A DNA stretch of 64,000 nucleotides. Origin: Anadara kagoshimensis. Its lineage: Eukaryota > Mollusca > Bivalvia > Arcoida > Arcidae. Both the position numbers and the translations under genes were made by a program. Location of the stretch: assembly GCA_021292105.1 (NCBI GenBank), contig CM037861.1, forward strand, positions 53,842,920 through 53,906,919, read 5' to 3'. Below, piece after piece: positions 12,436 to 24,869 of this stretch (position 1 is the stretch's first letter; the number at the start of each line of letters is the position of its first letter). The notes beneath the pieces were generated by a model. It did no database searches, was not told the origin of the DNA, and saw nothing but the letters and a program-made list of their open reading frames with translations.

Positions 12436-12959
12436 CACAGAGATATTCACGCATTTGCTAATTTCAAAGTATATACTTTGCCTTTTGGGTTTTGATTTTA
12501 ACATGTGCCGTTTAGAATAATTCTGAGAGATTATTGGAAAAGTCTTAATTTCTTAATCCGCTATTGACTCTTTCTCAACTTAAGTCCTATTTTCAGTTGA
12601 CAAAGATTAACGTTTTACGTTTAGAATGAATGATTAATACTTTTCTTTAAAGGTAGGTAGACGCTAAGGTATGCCTTCTAGAATTTTGAATGATCGTAAT
12701 CGCTCAAACTTGTTTAAAACATGTGGTGTGAAATAACATGTAAAACCATTGAACAGTACACATGTACTAAACAAAACAATTAGTAGCGTATAATATGAAT
12801 GATGAGAAAATTAGAGCCATTTAGTAATAGTTTTAACAAGGCAGAATAACATAACACAACAAATGGAAGATCGCACGTTTTGTGATTTAAAATTGAATAC
12901 TTCATATTGTAGTAGACAGGTGACTCAACAAAACTTTATCAGCATCCTAACAGATTTTG

Positions 12960-13230
12960 TCTGAGAACTTATGTAGGAGGTCTTCGTTAATATGTCATCA
13001 ATCGTCAGATCTATTTACATAAACTTTCATAGATTATATGAGTAATCCGGTGTGATTTCCTGATTCAAAAAGATGTTTCAAAGCAATCATCAATGTGTAA
13101 AATAATGTAGACAACATTGAGACTAATCCATAAGAAATTTATCGTTGATAAATGTATAATAATTATACAGGAAATTCTAAAAAACAGTTTGTTTTATCAG
13201 CATAATCACAGACAGTTGTATTACTTTCAA
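12960..13230 (+). repeat. Diverged duplication pair with 14,440-14,720
   Basis: Shared landmarks in order: a 'gtctgagaacttatgtaggag'-like start, TCATC..TCAGATCT, AACTTT.AT, GTGATTTCCTG and GTAGACAACAT. The second copy contains a ~50-bp tandem duplication (14,462-14,545). No coding function is evident. Confidence 0.55.
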
Positions 13231-13864
13231 GAATTACAAGAAATTTTCGTGATGGGAGTGTTTTTATTACATCAAATTTTTACAAGAACATTCGTCGTTC
13301 ATTTATACATGCATTTTTTCTCAAAAGTCTCTTTTCATATCAAAAAGAACCAACACTTCAATGTTCAAAAAGATCTAGTCACCTAGACAGAATTGTGTGA
13401 TTTATTATCCTCATTCAAATACGAAGTTTGAAAATTTTATTTTATCTTTCACTGATTATCACTAGACTAGAAGCTGATAAAGTTGCCAAGGGTTACCGAG
13501 GCATAATTGTAAATGTCATATTTTCCTATTGAAAGAATATGTTAACCTTTCTATTTTTTTTTTAAATAAAGGGTTTCATATCAAAGTTTTTATTTTATCT
13601 TTCACACTTATTAGAATGTATAGGGGGCTCCAAACTTTCTGGACAGACCTGTATATATTGGACACGGATTGATTTGTTTGTTTTTGATTGATAAAACATT
13701 CAATCTAGATATCACTTATCCATCTTGTTAATTAACTAACGTATGCCGTTGACAGTAATAGGTCTAAGAATACTTTAAAGGTTTCTTTAAAGAGAAAATG
13801 TAAAAATTGTGACACACAACATGTACACAGCCTAGAACATAGCACAATACAAATTAAAAGTAAA

Positions 13865-14135
13865 AACAAAAAGGCTTAATATCGGAAGAATATAGTACTT
13901 TGGATGGTCACAGGTGTGAATGACTAGTGTTATGGTTATAGAACTATTTGAGGGATTATTAAATCTACTCATTTTACAATTTGATTTATGTTAAATGTCA
14001 AAGAAAAGTGCAGATTAAAAGTCAAAAAGGTTAAACATCGGAAGAAGATAGCACTTCGGACGGTCACAGGTGTGAATGATTAGTTGTATGGTTATAGAAC
14101 TATTTCACTCATTTTACAATTTTGATTTATGTCAG
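13865..14135 (+). repeat. ~160-bp tandem direct duplication
   Basis: 13,872-13,985 and 14,030-14,135 share GGTCACAGGTGTGAATGA, TATGGTTATAGAACTATTT and CTCATTTTACAATTT. The copies are offset by about 160 bp and moderately diverged. Confidence 0.75.
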
Positions 14136-14950
14136 AAAACAAATTGTGAGTAAAACGTAACCTTTACCTGGGAAGAGTCGTTCCTTTGTTGTCTGATTCA
14201 TGACCTTAAGTTAACTAAGTGGTCGTTATCGCCAAACCTTTATAATGGGTGATACGACAATATACAAACCACTGTTAAAATACTATGAGACAATAACACG
14301 AGTCTGGTAATGACAAGAAGAAGAAAAAACACAAGAAATCGAACATATTTTTTATAATTAAGCATTTGATTCATCATGATTTACCAGACAAATGATTAAA
14401 CTTAAACAATAAACAGCACCCAAACGTGTTTTGTCTAAGAATTGTGTAGGCAGACTATGTAAATAGGTCATCACTCATCAGATCTTCTTAAATAAACTTT
14501 TATTGGCTTCATCATCACTCATCAGATCTTCTTTATTAAACTTTTATTGGCTTCATGAGTATTCCAATGTGATTTCCTGTTTCAAAACATATTCAGACGA
14601 AAAATGATTAAATCATCAGTAATTTGTTTAGTTATGTAGACAACATAAGATTTAATTCATATGTAGTATATCAATTATTACAACATTGTATAAAGAACGT
14701 TTTGAAAGAAACTGTTACTTTATCATAGACAGACATCTGTGGTACTTAGAAGAGGTTTATATTTTTATTTTTACCATTTGTGTTTTGTGTGATAAATTAT
14801 GTCACAGGGCAGACGAACTTCCTGATCTATTATTACATGGTGGTTTCAAAACTCGCGCCTCATTTCAACTAAACCTTGACGAAAGCTTCAAGTTTAATCA
14901 TCCTACAAAATGTAGAATTTGGTTTCCGTTTCAATTGAAATGACAAAAAA

Positions 14951-15084
14951 TAATGTTCAAAGGTTTTGGTGGAAATTCATTCAAGATTATTTAGATAATG
15001 TCATTGAAATAGGTCTAATCAATAAAATTAAATCCGACATGTACAGACGTTCTACTTTCAACTACAAGAATTTGTTATCTTTTG

Positions 15085-15131
<47 letters not shown>
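14951..15131 (+). repeat. Poly(A)-tailed segment, possible retroposed 3' end
   Basis: A 45-nt A tract (15,087-15,131) follows a short stretch that reads as ordinary protein sequence (VQRFWWKFIQDYLDNVIEI and onward) into the A run. A long pure A tract after coding-like sequence fits the 3' end of a LINE or processed retrocopy. No target-site duplication could be confirmed by eye. Confidence 0.4.
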
Positions 15132-15133
<2 letters not shown>

Positions 15134-18100
15134 AAAAAGGGTAAATTACCTGTTATGAAAAATATTGTATATGTTTGGAATTACTGTGAATTATTTTGAC
15201 ACATATATACCAAAATAAACCGTTTGATATGCATATGCATTGAAACTGAACAGATAGATACAAGGGCGTATCTGTTTATATGAAAGTAAAGCAAGGTGTA
15301 TTTCTTATGAGGAGGTCTAATAATACATGTGTTTAAACTTTTGAACTCAACGAATTAGTCACAAATTATTAAGAGAAAATACTTCCAAATACATGTAGTT
15401 GTAAAATTGAATATGATTTGTTTTGTGTTATTGATGCCACATTGACTCACATAGATTGTATCTTAAAAAAGAAAAAGAAAACGTTTCGAAAGATGAAAGG
15501 AATATACAAATAAAAAACTTACATTTTTACAACAGCCAATACACCAAGAACACGATGTAATAGAAACAGGTTAACAATAAACAAACACATTTGGGTCCAC
15601 GCTTAGTTTGATAACATAACGTATAGATAAGAAATTAGATGATCATATATTAAGGCAACAGATAATGTAGTTATATAGTATAGTTATGACTATGAGTGTA
15701 TTGTTCATTATTTGGTAAAAAGATGATTTTTAAAAAAATTTAATTGTTCGCATTTATTGACCAATTTTTAAAAAAAAAAAAAAGGCTGATAGAAGGTCAA
15801 CCAAGTCGAGAACTGTGTGATCATTTGCTTCCAATGTGCTTTTGCCATTCTTGTTACATATTTTTGACTGTTCTATTTACTGCCTGTATTGTGACGTGTT
15901 CTTGGTTGCTTTGACCCCTGCCCCTGCCCCTGCCCTGAAGGATAAATCTCTTTGAGGGTCTTGACATTGTATTGTTAAACATCACTAAAAGTAAAATACA
16001 TAAAATATATTTACAAAACTTAGTTATATAAAATTAGAATTTGTAAATTCCATGCAGGTGTCTGGTTCTCCTTAATTTTCTGAAAAAGTGGTCATGGCTT
16101 CCAAGCTATGTTTATAATAAAATCAAAGATCAATAACGTTGTGGACTATCTATACAAAATAGATTTATTTATTGTCAAAACACGGCGCCTAGAAAGGCCT
16201 AAAATTGTAACTTACAACCAATACTTAATTACCTATTGTCCATGGTCTATATCTTGATTTGATCATCAAGGTGATTGAGAAAACTGTACTCTTTTGTCAT
16301 TCTTTATGGTCTTAACTGGAAGAAAATTTTGAGAAAATGGTTGTAAATTTTTATAAATATATATTTTGTATGACATTTCATTCATTTAAAACTATTACAT
16401 GCAATTATATGTTTACATGAAGCGGTATGTTTGTTTTTGATTTATATGAAAATTCCTTTAAAATTAGCAGGAAAATGTTTTTTTAAATGTTTATCTTAGA
16501 AAGGGTTTTATATTTATTTGATGGTCAATAAAAATAGTATATTTATTGATCTTTTGGAAAAAGACGTATTGCAGCTTTGTCAAATAATTGAATCACTTTG
16601 GCTATAGAAAATAATAAAATCATTGTTTTAACTTTGATTTTGTATATGTAAGTATTTTTGGTTTCCACGAAATTGCCAATCAATATCAAAGTTTTGTTGA
16701 TAAAAATAAACAAATACAAGGAGATTTTTCGGATTTCCTCAAGTAAACTGTCGTGGATTGATGGTATGTTCCAACAACTTTCTGTTATGATATCTACATA
16801 CGCTTCGGTCTTGTTTTTCTGATGTTGATTTTATTTTAATTGTTTCTCAACATTGTATTCCATGGGTAATGTTATCATAACATTGGAACATATATTGGTC
16901 ATTGTTTTCAAAATTTCAGATTTAGTTTCGTTTAAATTTTGATTTTATTTAAAAGAATATCAAACAAGGAATAGAACATCTTAAAATTTAACAATTTTCC
17001 TTTTAATTCAATATTCGGCGATAAGGGCAATGTTTCCAATGAAAAACGTATTAAAGCGTGTATTTAAAAGGTACGATAAAGTATCACACACTATATTAAA
17101 GGCTTCTCAGTAGCCGCTTTCCTTTTACACTAAAGGGAATCAATGACTAGACCCATTTCTACATATAGATGATGGGTCCTTACTACTACCCAAGTCTGTT
17201 TATCGATCAGACCCAAACAATGTTCCTTATTAAAGCGTAGAGCATTTGTGTCACAGTTTATCAAACTTATATATTTTGTTACTATGACAACAAAATAAAA
17301 ATTACAAGTATTATAAATTTCTCCTGTATGAATGACATCAATGACCTGTGTTTAGTTCATTTTTGGTACATACAGTTTGTTTAATGTAATTGTTAAATGT
17401 TCATACATGTATTTATTAACAACTTTGTAAATTGCATATACCATTTTTAATTTTTCAGCACTATACGACCGTTTCGAATTTGAATTCCTCAGTAGTTTGA
17501 ACACAATTTTTTTTGTCAAGGGGTTGAAATAAATATCCAAAGGACCAAAATATATTTAACAAAATTAAGCTAAAATAAGATTAGTGGATCCTTTTATATA
17601 TCTTAATCACGTCACTTTTCACCAGTTTGTTTTTCAATACAAAACCCTTCCAAATTAAAAGTCGTCAGTTTAATAATCAGCTGTCCCAATTGATATACAT
17701 TTATATATGGCTTCATAGATATTACTTGCTACTTTCTTTTATTTACTGTTTCGTGCTCTTGATCACAATGATTTTTACCAAATATATATTTATTTAATTG
17801 ATGTTAATTTCAGAAAATAAAAGATAAATTTAAATGGAAAACATAAATGGCAACACCCAATGCAACCAAGAACAGAACACAATACATAGTACAGGTAAAT
17901 GATAAAAACTCTTTCCATGAATGCCAAAATGTGCAGGACACGACTTGTGTTAGCCAACCTCTGTACTTTTAGATTAGACCAGGAACATATATTCCATCTC
18001 GACTGACCTTTTTTGTACATTAAATCCATTTATTTTCTGCAAAATTATTAAATGTTTAGTAAATGTTACATGATACATTCATTGGTAGTAGAATGTTTTA

Positions 18101-18300
18101 TAAGATTTGTTATTACCCTTCTTCATTGTTGTAACGGAAATGTATACAACTTATGTACCTGACTTTGTGCGTTAACTTTATACAACGGGGCTAGCTGATT
18201 ACAAATAAATTGTTGACCCAAGTATATTGCAAGCTTCTGCTTATCAGGGGCCTCAAAAGTGTAATGAGCGTCATCACAGTATTGTTAATAAGTATGTTGT
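15132..18300. other. Intergenic DNA, nothing recognised
   Basis: About 3.2 kb of AT-rich sequence with only small open frames and a short CCCCTG tandem (about 15,915-15,937). No exon chains, RNA genes or named repeats are seen. Confidence 0.4.
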
Positions 18301-18309
18301 CCCTGTGTC

Positions 18310-18395
18310 CAAGATTGTTCTGTATATATTTGATGTTGCATGGTTCCATGTTCCATTCAGTTTATTTTGATTGCACACGTGATACAAATTCCCTT
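18310..18395 (-). repeat. REP interspersed repeat, right-end fragment
   Basis: On the minus strand it matches the REP right end: ATCACGTGTGCAATCAAAAT, then GGAACATGGAACCATG, then a GACGTCAAATATAT-like stretch. Confidence 0.6.
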
Positions 18396-18689
18396 CTTAT
18401 ATTTCACAATTTTCAGATAAATACATATAGTGCGGATAAGCATAAAGGGAATCGTAAGTGAAATGTATCAATTGTGCCAGTTTGCCATTAGTTATTCAGA
18501 AGCAACAAATCAATAAATAGTAGAGTTATAAAAAACAAAACACAGAAGAAATAAACTTACAGTACAAAATAAACAATTCAGAAATCACGGAATAAAAATA
18601 CAGTACATGAACAAAACGGCAACCATCGCTACTGTCCGGCGTCAATAGCGCCTTAATTAAAATATCTACATTTAAACTTAACAAGCGTT

Positions 18690-18955
18690 TTTTAATGATA
18701 TATATTGAAAGCTTATTTGACGTCGCATAGTTCCATCTTGTATTCCTTATTTTGAAAGACGTAAGACGGTTGTAGCTAGCGAAGCAGGAGTTCTTACCCT
18801 TCCTGAGCACCCGGCCTCATTATCTGATTGCAAGTTCACGTGTTAAGCTAAATTTGCCAGTTTAAAAATTTTAACACTGATTTTTGTTGGGGGTTGTTGT
18901 GATTTCAACATGGACTGGTATGTTTGTTTTTATGTTAACTAAAAAGATATAGCAG
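18690..18955 (-). repeat. REP interspersed repeat, near-complete copy (minus)
   Basis: Reverse complement carries the REP landmarks in order: AAAAACAAACATACCAGTCC, then TTAACACGTGAACTTGCAAT, then GAGGCCGGGTGCTCAGGAAG, then the TAGCTACA-like stretch and a GACGTCAAATA-like end. Confidence 0.7.
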
Positions 18956-19109
18956 CATGACGAAAGTTATGGTTATCTTCATCTGTCTGTTATCGTCTAG
19001 ATAGATCAGTTAAAACTAAATTGATTGATAAATGTTCCAGCAGAGATACCTGCTGTACAATCAACGAAATCTTATAAATCGCTGTAACTTAGAAATCGGG
19101 TGAAATCTT

Positions 19110-19335
19110 TTACTACACTGTACAGACCAGCTAAAAGTTTAACACTGTGCTAACAAAAGGACTGCTAATTGGTTGTCAAGTGGTCGAAATATGGCAACTA
19201 TTGACTAGGAGCTGTCGATGATAGATAGCAGCTTTCGAGGAATTGCTAAGGGGGTGGTGAGATAAGCTGTCGATGCTACGCTAATTCGTTAGCCTAGTGT
19301 TAAAATTTCGACAGGAATGTACTGTATATACGTTA
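19110..19335. mobile_element. MITE-2 copy (diverged)
   Basis: Left end ACTGTACAGACC(A)GCTAAAAG and right end TTTCGACAGGAATGTACTGT are imperfect inverted repeats. Internal GCTAAC and AGCTGTCGATGATAGATA are shared with the better copy at 40,055-40,275. Length ~220 bp, non-coding. Confidence 0.65.
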
Positions 19336-19539
19336 TATAGAAAATGGCCTTGGCTGGTAACATCATTTGTAGGTTTGATATAATCAATGGGAATGAATCA
19401 AAAACACGGTTAACAGAACAACGTCCTTGAATCTTGTTTTGAAATTTAAAATACCATTTCTACAGCTTTGCTTACTAGCAGACGATATTAGTATCCCTTA
19501 TCCCAATGTTTACAATGTTATATCCATTATCCATTAACA

Positions 19540-22300
19540 TCATCAGTTGGTAGAATGGTAGTAAAAGGCCACGGGTTCTATCCTTTGTCTAGGGTGAAAC
19601 AAGATGACTTTTTTGATACCCGAAAACATCCCAATTTTTTTCACCGAAATTGCAGAGGTTGGAGACTACGTCCATTATCCAAGGTGTTGGGCAGTTTTTC
19701 TAATGTTACAATATTGTGTACCTTAACGGAATCGAACCCTGATCTTAGCATCTAGAGTACCACGTGACATCACTAGTGCCACTTGTACATCCGACCATTT
19801 TTTCCATCAAGGTGTAATGGTTTCTCATATCATTTTAGTCGGATTTAAACTTTGCCTTAAAGAGGAATAACTCGTTGATACTTATACAAAGTCACCGACA
19901 GTAAAATTAGCATTATATCTCACATTGGAATATATTTAATATATAGAGCTTATAACAAGTGTATCCCAATAATATGATAGTGTTTAATTTTAAAATTTTC
20001 ATTATCAAATAATAAAATAATTTTTAGTCAAAATTCATAAAATCGTTTCAATTGTCTTATTGGTACCATCTGAAGAAATTTTATCAAGCTGTCTGCTTTA
20101 AAAAATGTTACAATATTGTGTACTTGGACGAAATTGAATCCCAGCTCTTGGCATTTAGAGAAGCACGCATGACTAATTGTGCCACTGGAACATCTGCCTA
20201 TTGTTCAATACATAGGCATTCCTCATATCATGTTCCGCTTTTCCTTGAAGAGGGATAACTCGTAGATGCTTACATAGAAGTTGCTGACATTATGTATCAG
20301 ACTGATATATTCAATATAAAAGAGCTAATAGAATTTGTTCTTAAACCTCATATGAAAGTATTGCAATCTTATAATAAAATGCGTACCCAAGACACATATA
20401 TGATTGTTTAGTAAATTTTACAATTTCATTCATCTTTTTTTCTGTGAGTGTCTCCCTCAAATCTCAGTATATTCACACTGTAAACTGCAATTGCCAGTAG
20501 GTTCCGTCTCGATTTAAAAAATCGTTAAATTTGTCTCTGGAGCCATTTTACTTTTGGTTATTTCTTTTTAAGAAGTTATCTAGCTGTCTATATTGAGCAA
20601 TGCTATAATTACAATATCGTGTACTTAAGGAAATCAAACCCGAGATCTTTGTACCCGGAGTGGCACATGAGAGCAATAGTGTCACTGGAACATTCGACCC
20701 TTAGTCATACAATGTCTAATGAAACACATTGACATTTCTTATTGTTATTGTTTGTTGTCGAATGTGTTTACCTGGCCTTGATGTGGGACATCTCGTATAT
20801 ACTTACATAGAATTCACCGACAATAAAATGAACAGTATAGCTCAAATTGGCATAAATTCAATAAATAGAGTTAACAGAATGTGTACCCAAAACACACATG
20901 ATAGTATTGTGATTCATAATTCCCGTCATTGAACAATAGAGGTTTATTTTCTCTGTTTCTTTGTTTGTCTCTGGGCACCATTTTCCTTTTAGCTATTTCT
21001 TTTGAAGATAGTATCTAGCTGCCTATATTACACAATTCTAAATTTTTGTGTACGAAATCAAATCAGATCTTGGTAATTGGAATGGCACAGGACACCAATA
21101 ATGCCAGTACTACTTGAATATTCCCATCATTGTTCGAGCAACATAGGTCGACATTTCATAATTTTATGTGTAGTCAGATGTGTTTGCTCTGTTTTGAAGC
21201 GGGGTAACTCGTAGACACTTATCGAACATTATATCTCATCTTGGCATATATTCAATATATAGAGCATCCAAAACTCACATGTTAAAATATCCATCATCGT
21301 ACAATAGAAGTAGTTTTCAGTTTCGGTTTAAGAAATCGATTGATTTGTTTCTGATCACAATTTTACTTTTATCCATTTCTTTTGAAGAAATTATCTAGCT
21401 GTCTATATTCAACAACATTATAGTATTGTGTACTTAAGGAATCACACCCCAGATCTTGGCATCCAGAGTAGCACATGACAGCAATAATGTCACTGCAAAT
21501 CAGACAAAATAGGTTTTACATTAATTAATTATTGTGTGTAGTCAGATGTGTTCGCTGTTCCGTGAAGCGGAATAAAGCGTACAAATACTAAGATAGAAGC
21601 CATCGAAAATAAAAACGGGCATTATATCTCATATTGGCATCAATTCAATATAAGAGCTAATAGAAATTGTACCCAAAAACTCACATGACAGTATTGTAAT
21701 TTTATGATATCCATCATCGAACAATAAAAACCGTTAACAGTTTCAGTTTAAGAAATGTTTAATTTGTCTGCGTGTACTTTTTTTTAACTTTTTCTTTCGA
21801 AAAAATTATCTAGCTGTCTTTATAAACAAAATTACATTATAGTGTACTAAGAAAATCAAACCTCAGATCTTAGCATCCGGAGTAGCACGTGCTCACTGGA
21901 ACATCTGACCATTGTTCAAACAAGGTCTTATTGAACGACATTGTGTTCACTTTGCCTTGAAGAGGGATAACTTGTAGATGCTTATATAGAAGTCGTCAAC
22001 AGTAAAATGCACATTATGTCTTAGATTGGCATGTATTTAATACATCAGAGATATTAGAATTCATACCCAAATCTCAAATGATAGCATTGTAATTTTATAT
22101 TAAAAACAATGCGTATCCATAATTCATATATGATTGTTTAGTAATTTTATAATTTCTTTCATCTTCTTTTCTTCTTCCCCCGAGTGCCTTCCTTAAAATC
22201 TGAGTATTAGATTCACACTGTAAACTGCAAGTACAACAATGGAAGTTGTTTCAGTTTCGGTTTGAGTAATCTTTTAATTCCTCTCTGGGTACAATTTTCT
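19540..22300 (-). repeat. Tandem array of ~400-bp units with tRNA-like core
   Basis: A conserved core recurs at about 19,730, 20,131, 20,632, 21,055, 21,439 and 21,856 (spacing 384-501 bp), with partial units at the ends. Read on the minus strand the core of the first unit runs GGCACTAGTG to TCAGGGTTCGATTCC, the latter a good RNA polymerase III B-box. The rest of each unit shares TTATCTAGCTGTCTATATT, AACATCTGACCATTGTTC and CTTGAAGAGGGATAACTCGT-like sequences. The units are old and diverged. The probable origin is tandem amplification of a tRNA-derived SINE with flanks. Confidence 0.65.
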
Positions 22301-23537
22301 TTTAGGTACAACCACTGTTAATTTTGGTTATACATGTATTACAAACACTGGTTGGTATCTCCGCTGATGGACTAAACACCTAGGCCCTAGAGGACACCGT
22401 TAACCATAGGTGGCAATACATATTATTGTCAGAAAAAATAGTGTTCATAAAAATTATCCGATTTCTAAATTTATCAATTACCCCAATAATGTTAGCCATG
22501 CTTTACTGTTCAAAGTATTGCCTTAGATGAAAAAATTATAAGTAACATGGTTTGTAGATTAATGTTACAGGGTCAGTAGAAAAGATACCGGGTGAGGCGT
22601 CAGCGTATCTGACTGCAATGAAATCCTATAGCAAAATAAAACGGATACTAAAGTTTAGCATACTAACGAAGTCTAGCAGCCAGTTTTCGTTGACTTTTAT
22701 GTCTCATAATGATTCGTCCATGCGTTTTAAACCTCTATCATCAGCAGAAGGTTCCGCAAACCTTTTATTGTTTTTATACGGTCGCCATTTTGCCTGACGT
22801 TTACGTAAAAGACAGAGGACGTACTCTCATTCACGCGGTATGAGCCTCCTGACACAGTATTTTTCGCGTGTGGCTGGGTTGGTCATGTGGTTCGATTTAG
22901 CCAATCACTTTCATAGATTGTCAGAGGTAGGGTCATTTCAGGATTTTGGTAATGTTTGGTTTTCGCAGTATTGTTTCGGACGCTGCTGATGGGAGGGGTA
23001 TTGTTCCGGGTCGACCTTCTGGTACTGCAGAAATAAAGCAGGTTTATTAATGACTAAAAACAATTTTTATCTATATCTGTTTGAAGATGCTGTCATGTCT
23101 GATCCCATTATGTAAAAAATGGTAAGGCTCGTATAACATTTGATGTTAGTAAATTATCACACAGATGCAAAGAAACATGATCATTACAAACATCGTCAGA
23201 AATGTGTTTGATCCAGCTGGTGTAGGCGTGTCAAGTTGGCGTGTGACGATTTGTTTTATCTTACCACAGATATGTATATATTTATGTAATAAAGGGGCGT
23301 TGACATCTTATTCCGTCTGTAATACAGACATTCTCTCATTGTATAAATTAAATAGACGGGTTTAGAATAGCATCTGTAAGATATTTATATACAGACAAAT
23401 TAAGTATATTACATATGTGATGATAAGTAATAAAAAGATATGTAAAATTTATAAACACTTAGAGACTTGTTAGCGATTCTTTTATGACATGTATTTGAAC
23501 TACTCGATAAAGATAGGAAAGGAATTGCTTATTGAAT
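22301..23537. other. Intergenic DNA, nothing recognised
   Basis: Less AT-rich than its neighbours (22,740-23,030) but I find no convincing exon, RNA gene or repeat. Confidence 0.4.
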
Positions 23538-23800
23538 CAGCTGTTTTATTTATGGACTAATTGTTATAAGGTGGGATGGTTGGAAATGGGGTTTCTTCAA
23601 CAGCTGCTTTATTATTGAAGCATTGGTTATAAAATGGTGAGATGGTTGGGAATGGAGTCACACCAATAGCTGTTTTATTTATGGCCACTGGTTATTAAAT
23701 GGATGGGATGGTTGGGAATGGGGTCATACCAACAGCTGTTTTATTTATGACCACTGGTTATTAAATGGATGGGGTGGTTGGATAATGGGTCTCTCTAAAA
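23538..23800. repeat. ~75-bp minisatellite, about 3.5 units
   Basis: Units follow the order CAGCTGTTTTATTTATGG, ACTGGTTATTAAATGG, GATGGTTGGGAATGGGGTC. The last two units are nearly identical; the first two are more diverged. Confidence 0.85.
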
Positions 23801-24027
23801 GTATTATAACAATACCATTGTAAATCAACTACTGTACCTTAATTTATAATTAAATACTGTTTTATAATCATTGGCCCCTATATACAAATGTATGTTTGTC
23901 TTAAATTTTTATTGTTTCATGTTTAGTGACGTTGGATGTTGCAAAAATGCATACTTTCTTTAAATACGCATTTCAATACATGTGCTAATAACATTTTACG
24001 GATTTATTGATTGATTTTAACATTTCT

Positions 24028-24190
24028 GTTCAGACTATTTTACTTATATCGAGACGTCGACACCTAAAATGGCATTTTTGGGTTTTGTGGTGCTCTCATG
24101 GCCATGTGTAGAGAGAGAGTTCTTTATAATGTCAAACCTATCGTGACACCGGTTATCGGTTTTAAGGTTTTTTTCAGAAGGTTCTCTGTT
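24028..24190 (-). repeat. SINE-T 3'-end fragment (minus)
   Basis: Contains TTACTTATATCGAGACGTCG, the complement of the conserved 3' end of the tRNA-derived SINE seen complete at 36,828-37,110, and a degraded 'cctatcgtgacacc' segment. Confidence 0.6.
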
Positions 24191-24735
24191 ACTGTCATAT
24201 GCTTTGAGAACTACCTATTGTTATCGATACTATCATATTAATTAATTGTTACGTAGTCTTATAGCTTTAAAAAGTGAAAAAAAGTATTTCCCCTTGAAGC
24301 CATGGGCTCTCTTACAAATCCGTCATTGACCGATTATTTTGTAAACAGAAGCAAGTACCTATGTGTATTGTGTGTAATATAATGGATTATTATATAACTA
24401 TTATCTACTTGACATTTAAGATTAATTTTACAGGAGTCTGCAGGAATTATGCACTCGTGTATTTTCCGTGCATTGTATAATATAGTAGACAGCATCCGGC
24501 TTCAATGTTTACTTCAAGTGCAGGTTTCGGGTCCTCGGATACAATAAGCAATAGTGATAACAAAATAAAAATAAAAGCTTATATAACAACAAGTGTGCGT
24601 GTTTGATGTTTTCATATATCCCATGGGTATCAAATTACTTCTCGATGGAGAAAGCGACTTCTCCCAATGTTGTAATGTATAAAATGCAAATTAATACAAA
24701 AAATTAAGACGCTATGTTGCAATCCTCTGGTATTT

Positions 24736-24860
24736 CTTAGACCTTGGTGGCCGAGCGCTTACAAATAAAAGGCCTTCTCATTGTCTAGGATCGAAGCACA
24801 CTAGGATTGTGTGAGAAAGACTTCAGTTCCCTTCTTACTTTTCTCCGAGCATTCCGGTTT
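24736..24860 (+). repeat. tRNA-derived SINE remnant (Leu/Ser-like head)
   Basis: GGTGGCCGAGCGCTTA resembles the A-box region of a leucine or serine tRNA, and TAGGATCGAAGCACAC is a weak B-box at suitable distance. The arms do not fold into a clean cloverleaf by eye, so this is a SINE head rather than a tRNA gene. The related head at 61,366 is better preserved. Confidence 0.5.
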
Positions 24861-24869
24861 CCTATACCA

